From Bryobacterales bacterium KBS 96 (GTDB lineage: Bacteria > Acidobacteriota > Terriglobia > Bryobacterales > Bryobacteraceae), in assembly GCA_000381625.1 (NCBI GenBank), contig KB906767.1, positions 6,595,672-6,659,671 of the forward strand: a stretch of 64,000 nt of DNA, in the 5' to 3' direction. The notes under the pieces were generated by a model that searched no databases, was not told where the DNA came from, and saw only the letters and a list, made by a program, of their open reading frames with translations. The position numbers were made by a program, and so were the translations under genes. Below, in pieces: positions 18,385 through 27,237 of this stretch (position 1 is the stretch's first letter; every line of letters starts with the position of its first letter).

Positions 18385-19824
18385 CTAGCTCGACCCCACC
18401 GTCTTGCTCGCCTCCGGATCTTGCGGGCGCACTACTCGCTGGCGAATCAACGCAATCACATCGTCCACCAGGAAGGGTTTTTGGACGAAGGCAAATGCAT
18501 GACCGGCGCGGGCCTCTTCTTCGGCCGGAGACAGATCGCCACCGCTCATCAGGATCATTTCTATTCCCGGCAAGCGCTCCTTCAGCCGTTTGCCAAGGGC
18601 CAGCCCATCCAGATCCGGAAGCAGATAATCTACCAGCGCAACGTCGATATGGCGGTGTTCCGCAATTTGGAGAGCCTCTTCGGCCGTGGACGCGCCCTCA
18701 ATTTCCCATTTCTGGCCGCGCATGGCCATTTTCAAGAGTCCGAGCAGGTCCTTATTGTCGTCCACAATCAGAACCGAAAGACTCTCGGATGCTGGCTGCC
18801 GGGGCGCTCCGGACTCAGCTTCGATCCGCAACTTCCCGGCCGCTTCGTCGAGTGAAACGGTCACCCGCGCGCCTGGCTGAATGCGGTCTTCGGCAACCAT
18901 CGTCGCGAGGGGTTGAGTCAGATGCCGATGAACCGTGCGTTTCAACTCGCGCGCACCATATTCCGTGCTTATGCCCCGACTCAGCAGAAACTCTTTCGCC
19001 GATTCCTTTACCTCAATCGGGAAGCCGCGCGGGCCGAGCCGCCGGTTTACATGATTCTGCAACTCTTCAATTTGATGATCCAGAATATGTTTCACCGCCT
19101 CCTGGCTGAGCGGCTGGTACGTGATGACCGCGTCGATCCGGTTCACGAACTCCGGAGAAAACTTCTTCCGCACAGCGGCAAGAGCGATGCTTTCAAGCTT
19201 GGAGGCCACATCGCCGGGTTGGCGCTTCACCTCTGCCGGCACTTCGAACCCGAACGCCGGATTCAATTCCCGCATCATGTCGCGCGCGCCAAGATTGCTG
19301 GTGAGAAAGATCAGGCTCTTTTCAAAATTCACAATGGTGTTGTCGCCCAGCGTGAGACGGCCTTTGTCGAGCACGCCCAGCAAGAGCCTCGACAATGAGG
19401 GAGCGGCCTTCTCAATTTCATCAAACAGCACCAGCGATATGTCGGATTCTGGCGTCGTCGCTTCGGTAAGCTTTTGGGCTGAAAGCAGCGGAATGGTTTC
19501 ACGGTGCCCCAGGTAACCGGGCGGCGACCCGATCAGTTTCGCCACCTCGTGTTCCAGCTGAAACTCACCGCAGTCTACTCGAACATAACGCTGAGCGCTT
19601 CCATGCAGCGCCTCCGCTAATACCTCGACCGTGCGCGTTTTCCCCGTTCCCGTCGGACCTAGCAGCAGGAAGACCGCGATTGGGCGTCCTTCCGGCGTGA
19701 GTCCGGCCTGATACATCTGCACATAGGGAACAATTCGCTCAATAGCGCCGGACTGCCCGACGATCTTACGGCCCAGAATCCCAACCAGGTCCGGTGTTAG
19801 GTTGCGTTCTGTCGTTTCGTCCAT
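18385..19824 (-). CDS. Clp-type AAA+ ATPase fused to a response-regulator receiver domain
   Basis: A 479-residue protein. Residues 15-330 form a complete ClpA/ClpB D2-like AAA+ module: Walker A GPTGTGKT (56-63), a YLGHRE pore-loop-like segment (104-109), Walker B LVLFDEIEKA (131-140), sensor-1 Asn177 in TSNLGARD, an arginine in FVNRID (229), and sensor-2 GAREL (290-294) within the D2 small domain. Residues 349-465 are a receiver domain: IVDDN, phosphoacceptor Asp399 in ALVDYLLPDLDG, Lys449 in FVQKPF. There is no Clp N-domain, no D1 ring, no ClpP-loop motif that I can see and no DNA-binding domain. Known families suggest an unfoldase or remodeller whose activity is set by phosphorylation; that is inference. 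It is convergent with the hybrid kinase. Confidence 0.88.
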   Translation of the reverse strand: MDETTERNLTPDLVGILGRKIVGQSGAIERIVPYVQMYQAGLTPEGRPIAVFLLLGPTGTGKTRTVEVLAEALHGSAQRYVRVDCGEFQLEHEVAKLIGSPPGYLGHRETIPLLSAQKLTEATTPESDISLVLFDEIEKAAPSLSRLLLGVLDKGRLTLGDNTIVNFEKSLIFLTSNLGARDMMRELNPAFGFEVPAEVKRQPGDVASKLESIALAAVRKKFSPEFVNRIDAVITYQPLSQEAVKHILDHQIEELQNHVNRRLGPRGFPIEVKESAKEFLLSRGISTEYGARELKRTVHRHLTQPLATMVAEDRIQPGARVTVSLDEAAGKLRIEAESGAPRQPASESLSVLIVDDNKDLLGLLKMAMRGQKWEIEGASTAEEALQIAEHRHIDVALVDYLLPDLDGLALGKRLKERLPGIEMILMSGGDLSPAEEEARAGHAFAFVQKPFLVDDVIALIRQRVVRPQDPEASKTVGSS

Positions 19825-20225
19825 TCCTGTACTTCTTCCTTATCTTGAGGTCGCGTGTGGCGCCGCTGTCAAGTGTGAGCGAAGGTTAGACAATCGAATC
19901 ACTGGCGGTAGCACTTCCGCGATCTCGCGTCTCTCTGCATTGTGGCAGGCGCCTCTTCGACGCGCATCCCGCATCTCATAACGAGGATGTCGAAATTAGT
20001 CACACTGCTGATATTTGCGTTGTATTGCTTGTGCAGTGTGGACAGGCAATGACGGTGAAACAGCCGCCTTGGCCAACGTGTCGCGATTGCAGTATATCCC
20101 CGAGGATTAGCCCAATGCAATGTCTTTTACTGAACTGCGGGATTTCGTGCTTCTTTCGAATGGGTACCCGTTAAGTTTGTCCAGATTCGGAAGATCGCCG
20201 CGAACTACAATGCATAATCCCGGCC
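19825..20225. other. Intergenic region of 401 bp between divergent genes
   Basis: It lies between the start of the AAA+/receiver gene (minus) and polA (plus) and must hold both promoters. A TTGACA lies on the minus strand about 50 bases before the AAA+ gene, but a -10 box at proper spacing is not convincing. Short open frames here show no ribosome-binding site or domain. Nothing else was recognised. Confidence 0.5.
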
Positions 20226-22805
20226 GTGCGCAACGGTAACCTGAAGAGAGTGACCACGCCCCGACTGTTCCTGATCGATAGCTTCGGCTTCATTTTCCGC
20301 GCTTATCACGCCCGTGCCCGCAGCGGCGCGCCGCCCATGCGGACCTCAACGGGCCTTTCGACGGAAGCTGTTTACATTTTTCATAATATGGTCCGCAAGC
20401 TCCTGACTTCCTATAAGCCAGACTACATCGCAGCCATTTTCGAATCCGCGGAACCCACGTTCCGGTCCGAAGCTTTTGCGGACTACAAGGCGAACCGCAC
20501 CGAGATGCCGCCCGACCTCGGTCCTCAGATTCCTTATATCCGGCGCACGCTCGAAGCCCTCCGCATCCCCATCCTCGAATTTCCCGGCTACGAGGCCGAC
20601 GATGTAATCGGAGCCATCGCCTGGAGGCAACAAGACCAGCCGCTTGAGGTAGTAATCGTATCGAGCGACAAGGATATGCTGCAGCTTGTGAACGATCGCG
20701 TCTTCATGCTCAACCCGATGAAGGAGGATGCCTGGTATGACGCGGCCGAAGTCGAAAAGTTCATGGGTGTAAAGCCCGGTCAGGTTGCGGATCTTCTGGC
20801 GCTGAAGGGCGATGCAATCGATAATATTCCCGGCGCTCCGGGCATCGGAGATAAAGGCGCGAAAGACATCGTCATCCGGTTCGGGTCCGTCGAGGCGGCC
20901 CTCGAACACGCGTCCGAGGTAGAACGCAAGATGTACCGCGAGAGTCTGCTGAACCATCGCGATCAAATCCTGCTCAGCAAGAAACTGGCGACTATTCACA
21001 CGGGAGTGCCGGTCGAATGGAGCCTCAAAGCCTTGACAGCGCAGACGCCGGACTTCCCCGCGCTGAAGCAGGTCTATAAGGAGATGGAATTTACGAGCCT
21101 CCTGCGTGACCTGCCGGCTGAAGACGATAGCCACCGCCGCGATTATGCAACTCTCTCCAACGCCGAAGAAGTTGGCGCGTGGCTCTCCGCCCGTCCGCCG
21201 GATGCGCCGCTCGCCGTCACCATCGATGCAACGAACGGTTTCTTCGGATTGTCCTACCGCGCCGGCGAAGGTAGAGCCGTGCCTCTCGCGTTGATTGAAG
21301 CGGCCCGCGCGGCGCTCGAATCTCGCGACGTGCTGAAGGTTGTTCACGACGCCAAGGGCGCGGCGCTGGCATTCCACGCCGCCGGAGTCAAGCTGGCAAA
21401 CGTCGCGCACGACGTGATGCTGTTCGCGTTCCTGCTCTGCGCGGACCCAAGCGCTTGCTCCCCCGAAGTCGTCGCCGAGCGGTTTCTCGACCGCAAGCTG
21501 AACGCCGCCGCCGAGCAGCAGGCAGAAACCACCCTCGCCCTCTTCGAAATCTTCCGGCCCCGGGTCGAACAGGCAGGTTTGCTGCCCGTATATGAAGAGA
21601 TCGATCTGCCTCTGGCGCCGGTTTTGGCAGCCATGGAGGAGTTCGGTATTCGAATCGACTCGCAGGCTCTCAGTCTGCTTTCGCAGCGGCTTACAGCGGA
21701 GATCGAGCAGCTTGCCGCGCAGATCTACGACGCTTCAGGCAGGACATTCAACGTTAACTCGCCTCAGCAACTGGGCAAAGTTTTGTTCGAGGATATGGGC
21801 CTGCCGTCGCCGATCAAATACGGCAAAGGCAAAGTGATTTCGACGGCGGCGGATGTACTCGAATCGCTCGCGCCAAACTATCCCATCGCGCAGCTTGTGC
21901 TAGATTACCGCCAGCTCACGAAATTGAAAGGCACTTATGTCGATGCGCTGCCCGCGCTGATCCGTCCTTCAACCGGACGCCTTCACACGACGTTCAATCA
22001 GACCGGCGCGGCTACCGGGCGGCTTTCCTCCTCAAATCCGAACTTACAAAATATCCCGATCCGCAGCGAAATTGGCCGCGAGATCCGCGCGGCATTCATC
22101 CCGGAACCTGGTTGGAATCTCATTACGGCCGACTATTCGCAAATCGAACTGCGCCTACTCGCGCACATGTCTCGGGATCCGGTTCTTGTCGATTCATTCA
22201 CGCGCGGTGAAGACATCCACACGCGAACGGCTGCCGAGGTGTTTCATATCGATCCCATCATGGTCACCCCGGAAATGCGCCGCGGAGCGAAGGCCGTCAA
22301 CTTTGGTATCGTCTACGGCCAGACGCCTTTCGGGCTGGCGCAACAACTCGGCATCGACCGCAAGGAAGCGGAATTGTACATCCGCCGCTATTTCGAGCGT
22401 TATGCCGGCGTTCGCGAATTCCTCGACCGGACCGTCGCCGAAGTTCGCGAATCCGGCATCGCCAAAACGCTGCTCGGCCGCATTCGACCTATTCCGGATA
22501 TGCACAGCCGCAATCCGGCTGCCCGTGGTTTTGCGGAGCGGACGGCCGTAAACACGCCGTTGCAGGGCACTGCCGCCGATCTCATCAAAATCGCCATGAT
22601 CCGGATTCAGCGGCTGCTCGACAAGCGCAACATGCAATCGCGCATGCTGTTGCAGGTGCATGACGAGCTTGTTTTCGAAGCTCCATCCGGCGAAACGCCT
22701 GCCCTCAAGGAATTGGTGAAATCGGAAATGCAATCGGTGTATAACTTGTCGGTGCCCCTGCTTGTTGAAATTGGCTCCGGCCCTAATTGGAGAGACGCAA
22801 AATGA
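20226..22805 (+). CDS. polA: DNA polymerase I, proofreading domain apparently inactive
   Basis: Replication and repair polymerase of 859 residues. Residues 10-300 are the 5' nuclease: LFLIDSFGFIFRAYHA, YKANRTEMP, EADDVIGAIA, VSSDKDMLQLV, ALKGDAIDNIPG. The central domain keeps the fold, but the exonuclease I box that reads DTET in E. coli is IDATNG (residues 333-338), so a metal-binding Glu is missing and 3'-5' proofreading is probably absent, as in Taq polymerase. The polymerase domain is intact: ATGRLSSSNPNLQNIPI, motif A DYSQIELR (636-643), O-helix RRGAKAVNFGIVYG (685-698), motif C VHDE (811-814). The start is GTG at 20226. The stop overlaps the cyclophilin gene by ATGA. Confidence 0.96.
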   Translation: MRNGNLKRVTTPRLFLIDSFGFIFRAYHARARSGAPPMRTSTGLSTEAVYIFHNMVRKLLTSYKPDYIAAIFESAEPTFRSEAFADYKANRTEMPPDLGPQIPYIRRTLEALRIPILEFPGYEADDVIGAIAWRQQDQPLEVVIVSSDKDMLQLVNDRVFMLNPMKEDAWYDAAEVEKFMGVKPGQVADLLALKGDAIDNIPGAPGIGDKGAKDIVIRFGSVEAALEHASEVERKMYRESLLNHRDQILLSKKLATIHTGVPVEWSLKALTAQTPDFPALKQVYKEMEFTSLLRDLPAEDDSHRRDYATLSNAEEVGAWLSARPPDAPLAVTIDATNGFFGLSYRAGEGRAVPLALIEAARAALESRDVLKVVHDAKGAALAFHAAGVKLANVAHDVMLFAFLLCADPSACSPEVVAERFLDRKLNAAAEQQAETTLALFEIFRPRVEQAGLLPVYEEIDLPLAPVLAAMEEFGIRIDSQALSLLSQRLTAEIEQLAAQIYDASGRTFNVNSPQQLGKVLFEDMGLPSPIKYGKGKVISTAADVLESLAPNYPIAQLVLDYRQLTKLKGTYVDALPALIRPSTGRLHTTFNQTGAATGRLSSSNPNLQNIPIRSEIGREIRAAFIPEPGWNLITADYSQIELRLLAHMSRDPVLVDSFTRGEDIHTRTAAEVFHIDPIMVTPEMRRGAKAVNFGIVYGQTPFGLAQQLGIDRKEAELYIRRYFERYAGVREFLDRTVAEVRESGIAKTLLGRIRPIPDMHSRNPAARGFAERTAVNTPLQGTAADLIKIAMIRIQRLLDKRNMQSRMLLQVHDELVFEAPSGETPALKELVKSEMQSVYNLSVPLLVEIGSGPNWRDAK

Positions 22806-23431
22806 CCGGACGAAGAGCGCTGTTATGCGCCCTACCCCTGGCTTTAATTCCACTACTTTCTTCTTGCAGCAGTAAGCCGAAGGTGGCTGGCCCCGCGCCT
22901 GAACAATTCCGGGCGCAGTTTACGACAACGAAAGGCAATTTCGTCGTCCTGGTGCATCGCGATTGGGCGCCCCTCGGCGCGGATCGCTTCTATGAGCTGA
23001 TGAAGATGCACTTCTTCGATCACAATTACTTCTTCCGTATGCTGCCTGGCTTCATCGTGCAATGGGGCATTAACGGCGATCCAAAGGTGGCGAAGGACTG
23101 GAGCGTTCTTTCGATTAAGGACGACCCATTCAAGATGAGCAATCGCCGCGGCACTGTCACATTCGCAACGGCCGGAGCCAACTCACGCACAACTCAGGTT
23201 TTCGTCAACTTGAACGACAATACCGGTCTGGACGGACAGGGATTCACGCCTTTCGGCGAAATTTCGGAAGGTATGAACGTGATCGAGAGCCTCTACGGCG
23301 GCTATGGAGAAGGCGCCCCGCGCGGACAAGGGCCTGACCAACAAGCCATTACCGATAGAGGCAACGACTATCTTGAAGAGCATTTCCCGCGGCTGGATTA
23401 CATCAAGAAGACCAGCATCCTGGAACCGTGA
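22802..23431 (+). CDS. Cyclophilin-type peptidyl-prolyl isomerase, lipoprotein
   Basis: Catalyses cis-trans isomerisation of prolyl bonds, here probably tethered to a membrane on the outer side of the cytoplasmic membrane. From the ATG at 22802 the N-terminus is a lipoprotein signal with lipobox LLSSC (Cys at about 22). The cyclophilin core follows: TTKGNFVVLVHRDWAPLGADRF, HNYFFRMLPGFIVQWG (conserved catalytic Arg and Phe region), RRGTVTFATAGANSRTTQVF, and LDGQGFTPFGEI. The length is about 209 residues. Start choice rests on the ATGA overlap with polA; an ATG five codons earlier is inside polA. The pairing with polA is probably positional rather than functional. Confidence 0.9.
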   Translation: MTGRRALLCALPLALIPLLSSCSSKPKVAGPAPEQFRAQFTTTKGNFVVLVHRDWAPLGADRFYELMKMHFFDHNYFFRMLPGFIVQWGINGDPKVAKDWSVLSIKDDPFKMSNRRGTVTFATAGANSRTTQVFVNLNDNTGLDGQGFTPFGEISEGMNVIESLYGGYGEGAPRGQGPDQQAITDRGNDYLEEHFPRLDYIKKTSILEP

Positions 23432-23451
23432 TCGAAAAATCCTACTTGTTC

Positions 23452-23471
23452 GGGCCGGGCATGCCCGGCCC
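23452..23471. repeat. Perfect 20-bp palindrome with GCATGC core
   Basis: GGGCCGGGCATGCCCGGCCC equals its own reverse complement. It lies between the convergent cyclophilin and phospholipase C genes, 20 bases after the cyclophilin stop. No T run follows on either strand, so it is either a REP-like element or a rho-assisted bidirectional stop. The related imperfect palindrome is at 13773-13792. Confidence 0.6.
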
Positions 23472-23518
23472 CGACATAATTCGTAGTCTGTTGTAGGATC
23501 GAGCCACGCCTAGACCGC

Positions 23519-23539
23519 CTCCCGGTGACGCTCCGGGAG
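23519..23539. terminator. Stem-loop between convergent genes, possible terminator
   Basis: CTCCCGG (23519-23525) and CCGGGAG (23533-23539) form a 7-bp stem with a 7-base loop, 40 bases from the 3' end of the phospholipase gene. No T-rich tail is present, so termination is only a guess. Confidence 0.35.
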
Positions 23540-23579
23540 TGGGACCAACGCGACGTTACCGTATTTACGAATCTTGTAC

Positions 23580-26123
23580 TTAGTGACGCGAATCGAGACC
23601 GACCCGTCCCATGAGCGGGTCGCTGAAACTGGCTCTCCCTGTTTCAACGTGCCCTGCATACCGTCGCATGAACGAATCCGTCTCCGCGCCGTCGATATTC
23701 ACCGTAAAATCGTACCAGCTAAAACTTCGCTTTAGCGGTAGAATTACTGACGCGCGTTTGCCGGGTTTAACCGTAACGCCCTTCTTGCCGCCACTGTAGG
23801 AGAGATCTTCGATCAAAAACGTGTAAGTTTTTCGTGAATCCAGATTTGCCAATCGGATTTCAACGTCGCCGCTGAGAGAGCCTTTGCTCGATGGATGGCG
23901 TGCGTATTCGCAGCGAATTTCCACTGTGGGATCTTCCGCCGTACCGGCGAATTCACGGAAAAATCCGTTGGGGCCGCTGACGCGCACGTGATAGACATCG
24001 TGTTCAAATTTGTTCAAATGCCACGAATCCGTCAGAACATTTCCGGCCGCCACCGTATACGTTCTCGTTCGAGATTCTTCGTTTCTACTGGGAACATACG
24101 CAAAAAAGGGCGATCCGGAGGACTTCGGTCCAAAAACTTCGTCGCGTGCTTCGAGTGACAGATCAAATGTATCTGTCTTTCTGTCGACGCGCCCTTCCGC
24201 ATATAACTGATAGGGGAGCGGACACGAGGGCCGCACACCCGTTTCCTGCTGAGGATTGAACGATGCCGCCCAACGATCCTGTTTGAATTGGGCGATCTCT
24301 TGTGGCGATAGCTGCCGGTAACCAGGAAGCCCCTTGAACTTCGCTTTGTGAATCTCTTCGATTACGGCATCTTTTCCGGGGTACGGCAAAGTAGTAGCGG
24401 CGCCTTGTTCCTCTGAACGGAAAGTAGTGGTCAAATTTCCGCATACCGTTCTACGCCACTGACTGATATTTGATTCTTTAATCTCTTTACCTGTTTTCGT
24501 CGTGAGGAAATGCTCCAGAAATTGCAGCACGGACGTGTGATCGAACACCTGTGAACAGACATAGCCGCCGCGGTTCCAGGGAGACGCAACAACCATCGGA
24601 ACGCGAAACCCCAGGCCGATGGAACCTCCCCGCGCGCCATGTCCCGGTTCGCCGGCCAGATCCTGCTCCAGCGTGACGTATTCCACCGCTCCATCGAGTG
24701 GGGAAGACATGGCGCCCGTCTCGGGTTTACCCGGATGCGGTACGCCGAACGGAGGTACGTGATCAAAGTATCCGTCGTTCTCGTCGTAAGTCAAAATAAA
24801 GATCGTCTTCTTCCATATCTCGGGATTGTGGGTGAGGATGTCCATCACTTCCGCGACATACCACGCTCCAAACCACGGCGCTCCCGGATGATCGGAATAG
24901 TTTTCCGGAGCGACCAGCCAGGATATGGACGGCAGATTGCCACCGTGTACATCTTTGCGGAATTGATAGAGAACGTCTCCCTTCGGAACCTTTAATTCTC
25001 GTGTTATATCGCCGTCCCGATAACGCAGAGTTGTAAGCTCACGGTAGAAGCGGTCATGAAGATTCGTCGTGAATGCTTTCGCGTGTAAGTTGCGTTCGCG
25101 CTCCGGCAATTGGTCTTCGTTGACCCAGGCGCTGCGCTCTGCCACGGCCCGTTGCAGCGCGGTTTGCTTTTTGTCCAGCAGTTTGGCGAGTTCTGCATGC
25201 TTCTCGGGATTCTCCGCGGCCGCAGTCACTCTTTTCTGAAGCTCTTCGATTTCGGAAGGAAGCGCGGAAATGACTTTCTCAATGTATTCGCGATGAGTTT
25301 TCGACAGCTCTATATGGTATTGCGAAAACCATTCAATCGGATTGTCGGTGAAGTTAGTAAGCCAGCTGTCCGCCTCGCTGTCTAATCCGCTGTCGATGCT
25401 TACGTCGTTTTGGTAGATTTTCCACGAAATGGATGCGGCTTCCAGACGCTCCGGAAAAGTCGTCCAGTGCGCCCACGAACCGTAGTCAACGTCTGAATTT
25501 CGTACGTTGGCATGAGAATTCGGAGTCTGTTCTTCCCGAATCGTTCCGCTCCAGAGATAAAGCCGGTTGGGCGTTGTCCCCGTGAGAGAGGAGCAGAAAT
25601 GCTGATCGCAAACCGTGAACGCGTCCGCCAAGGCATAGTAGAAAGGAAGATCCTCTCGTGTGTAATGCCCCATCGTCAAGGGCATCGACGCATATTCCTT
25701 GTGGCCGGATGGTTTCGCGATCAGCCACTTGTCGTGGTTGCCGTGGTTTTTTGCGTCGTTCTGGTCGGTCCAGCTATGGGGAAGCGAGCCCATCCAGGTC
25801 GCCTTGGTGTCTTTGATGTCCAGACGAAACGGAGCATATGTTTCGCCAGCGGCGTTCGTTTGCAGCCAGACCGGATTCTGATCCGGAAGTGTAACTGCCC
25901 GAGGGTCGTTAAATCCACGGACTCCACGCAATGTACCAAACAAGTGATCGAAGGAACGATTCTCCTGCATCAGGATGACGATATGCTCGGCGTCCCGATA
26001 CGTACTTCCCGCCTGGGGATCGATAGCCGCCGCGCGTTCAATTGCCGGCAAAAGCAAATTGGTCAGGCCGGCGCCCGCCGACAAAAATGCGGCTTGTTTG
26101 AAGAACTCTCTTCTGGTATTCAT
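23580..26123 (-). CDS. Tat-exported phospholipase C (phosphocholine-specific type)
   Basis: Hydrolyses phospholipid head groups outside the cytoplasm. The 847 residues begin with a twin-arginine signal (NTRREFFKQAAFLSAG). The catalytic domain matches the bacterial PlcN/PlcH/acid-phosphatase superfamily: HIVILMQENRSFDHLFGTLRGVRGF near residue 50, a metal-site segment FILTYDENDGYFDHVPPFG in mid-protein, and GLGFRVPMVVASPW. A helical insertion of about 70 residues (LPSEIEELQKRVTAAAENPE) lies in the middle. The C-terminal 200 residues contain two beta-sandwich repeats typical of this family, ending in LSYSGGKKGVTVKPG and SWYDFTVN. Length and domain order match complete family members. Convergent with the cyclophilin gene. 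Confidence 0.93.
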   Translation of the reverse strand: MNTRREFFKQAAFLSAGAGLTNLLLPAIERAAAIDPQAGSTYRDAEHIVILMQENRSFDHLFGTLRGVRGFNDPRAVTLPDQNPVWLQTNAAGETYAPFRLDIKDTKATWMGSLPHSWTDQNDAKNHGNHDKWLIAKPSGHKEYASMPLTMGHYTREDLPFYYALADAFTVCDQHFCSSLTGTTPNRLYLWSGTIREEQTPNSHANVRNSDVDYGSWAHWTTFPERLEAASISWKIYQNDVSIDSGLDSEADSWLTNFTDNPIEWFSQYHIELSKTHREYIEKVISALPSEIEELQKRVTAAAENPEKHAELAKLLDKKQTALQRAVAERSAWVNEDQLPERERNLHAKAFTTNLHDRFYRELTTLRYRDGDITRELKVPKGDVLYQFRKDVHGGNLPSISWLVAPENYSDHPGAPWFGAWYVAEVMDILTHNPEIWKKTIFILTYDENDGYFDHVPPFGVPHPGKPETGAMSSPLDGAVEYVTLEQDLAGEPGHGARGGSIGLGFRVPMVVASPWNRGGYVCSQVFDHTSVLQFLEHFLTTKTGKEIKESNISQWRRTVCGNLTTTFRSEEQGAATTLPYPGKDAVIEEIHKAKFKGLPGYRQLSPQEIAQFKQDRWAASFNPQQETGVRPSCPLPYQLYAEGRVDRKTDTFDLSLEARDEVFGPKSSGSPFFAYVPSRNEESRTRTYTVAAGNVLTDSWHLNKFEHDVYHVRVSGPNGFFREFAGTAEDPTVEIRCEYARHPSSKGSLSGDVEIRLANLDSRKTYTFLIEDLSYSGGKKGVTVKPGKRASVILPLKRSFSWYDFTVNIDGAETDSFMRRYAGHVETGRASFSDPLMGRVGLDSRH

Positions 26124-26159
26124 CGCAGTTCTGAGTGATAGCTTTTACCATATCGCGCA

Positions 26160-26280
26160 GCGCTTGCGAGAGTAAGCGGGTTCGGAAACCGTGGAACCCG
26201 CGCGCTCTCGCGCGGCGGATCCGTTTGCAGGCTACCTTGACAGGGAGCCGCCTTGCGAGAGCCAAGCGGGTCTTTCGGTG
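26160..26280 (-). repeat. Inverted copies of dispersed intergenic repeat family 1
   Basis: Read on the minus strand it gives GACCCGCTTGG, CTCGCAAGGCGGCTCC and CCTGCAAACGG, then a second partial unit with CGCGCGGGTT and TTTCCGAACCCGCTTAC. These are the same blocks as at 4128-4285 and 18247-18330. It lies between the divergent phospholipase C and cytochrome c genes. Confidence 0.65.
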
Positions 26281-26371
26281 TGACAGAATGCTTCTTGGAT
26301 CGGAGCAGAAGGACCGGCACGGGTCGGATACCGGCTTGGGTCCTCAAATAGGTACAGAGGCGATTCTTATA

Positions 26372-27172
26372 ATGCATTTCGTGCGTCATCGTTTGCGACT
26401 GGTCGCATTGGGTTCAGCAACCCTGGTGATGAGCGTCTGTTTGGCGCGAGGGCAGAGTCCCGCCGCGAAGCCTGCGCCACAGACGTTCGCTCCGGCTCTG
26501 GTCGAGCAGGGCCAATCGTTATTCCTACAGCACTGCGCGTTTTGTCACGGGCGTGACGCGGCCGGCGGCGAGACCGGTCCGGACCTGACGCGGTCAACGG
26601 TTGTTGCCGGCGACGTGAACGGCGACAAAATCGGAACCGTTGTGCGGAACGGCCGTCCGGATAAAGGCATGCCCGCGTTTAATTTGCCCGATCCACAGAT
26701 TGCCGCGCTGGTCGCGTTCATCCACACGGAAAAGACAAAAGCGGAATCGCAGAAAGGTGGCCGCCGAGGCGTCGATGTGGCCGATCTTCAAACCGGCAAT
26801 GTGGAAGCGGGCAAGCGATATTTCAATGGGGCGGGAACCTGTTCACAATGCCATTCGCCTACCGGCGACCTCGCTGGCGTCGCCTCGCGATATCAGGGGC
26901 TGCGGCTCGAGATGCAAATGCTCTATCCACGAAAGGCGCGCGGCAAGGTTAGCGTGACGCTTCCATCGGGCGAAACCGTGGTGGGGACGCTGGCGTACAA
27001 GGACGAATTCACCATCGGGCTGGAGAACGCCTCCGGCTGGTACCGGTCATGGCCGGTCAGCGAAGTGAAATATACGATTGATGCGCCGGCCGAAGCTCAC
27101 GCCGAGTTGCTTGCGAAATATACCGACGACGACATTCACAATTTGATGGCGTATTTGCAGACATTGCGTTAG
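26372..27172 (+). CDS. Exported di-heme cytochrome c
   Basis: About 266 residues from the ATG at 26372; the frame is open further upstream, but that part runs through a repeat. It has a signal peptide (RLVALGSATLVMSVCLARGQ) and two class I cytochrome c domains with heme-binding sites CAFCH (55-59) and CSQCH (157-161). Met in KGMPAFNLP is the likely sixth ligand of the first heme. A segment after the second heme (KVSVTLPSGETVVGTLAYKDEFTIGL) looks like a small beta domain. It sits 65 bases ahead of the PQQ dehydrogenase and is very likely its electron acceptor in the periplasm. The same domain order is found fused to a PQQ dehydrogenase at 46711-49080. Confidence 0.92.
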   Translation: MHFVRHRLRLVALGSATLVMSVCLARGQSPAAKPAPQTFAPALVEQGQSLFLQHCAFCHGRDAAGGETGPDLTRSTVVAGDVNGDKIGTVVRNGRPDKGMPAFNLPDPQIAALVAFIHTEKTKAESQKGGRRGVDVADLQTGNVEAGKRYFNGAGTCSQCHSPTGDLAGVASRYQGLRLEMQMLYPRKARGKVSVTLPSGETVVGTLAYKDEFTIGLENASGWYRSWPVSEVKYTIDAPAEAHAELLAKYTDDDIHNLMAYLQTLR

Positions 27173-27237
27173 CGAATGCTTGCCGATACGCCTTGTAATT
27201 TAACTTGCCACTGCTTTTGAAACGTTCCACATCGAAT

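Noticed and set aside
19899..20120. 73-codon frame between the AAA+/receiver gene and polA
   Set aside because: No ribosome-binding site, no domain, atypical composition.
26135..26371. N-terminal extension of the cytochrome c frame
   Set aside because: Runs through an inverted intergenic repeat; the signal peptide begins at the ATG at 26372.
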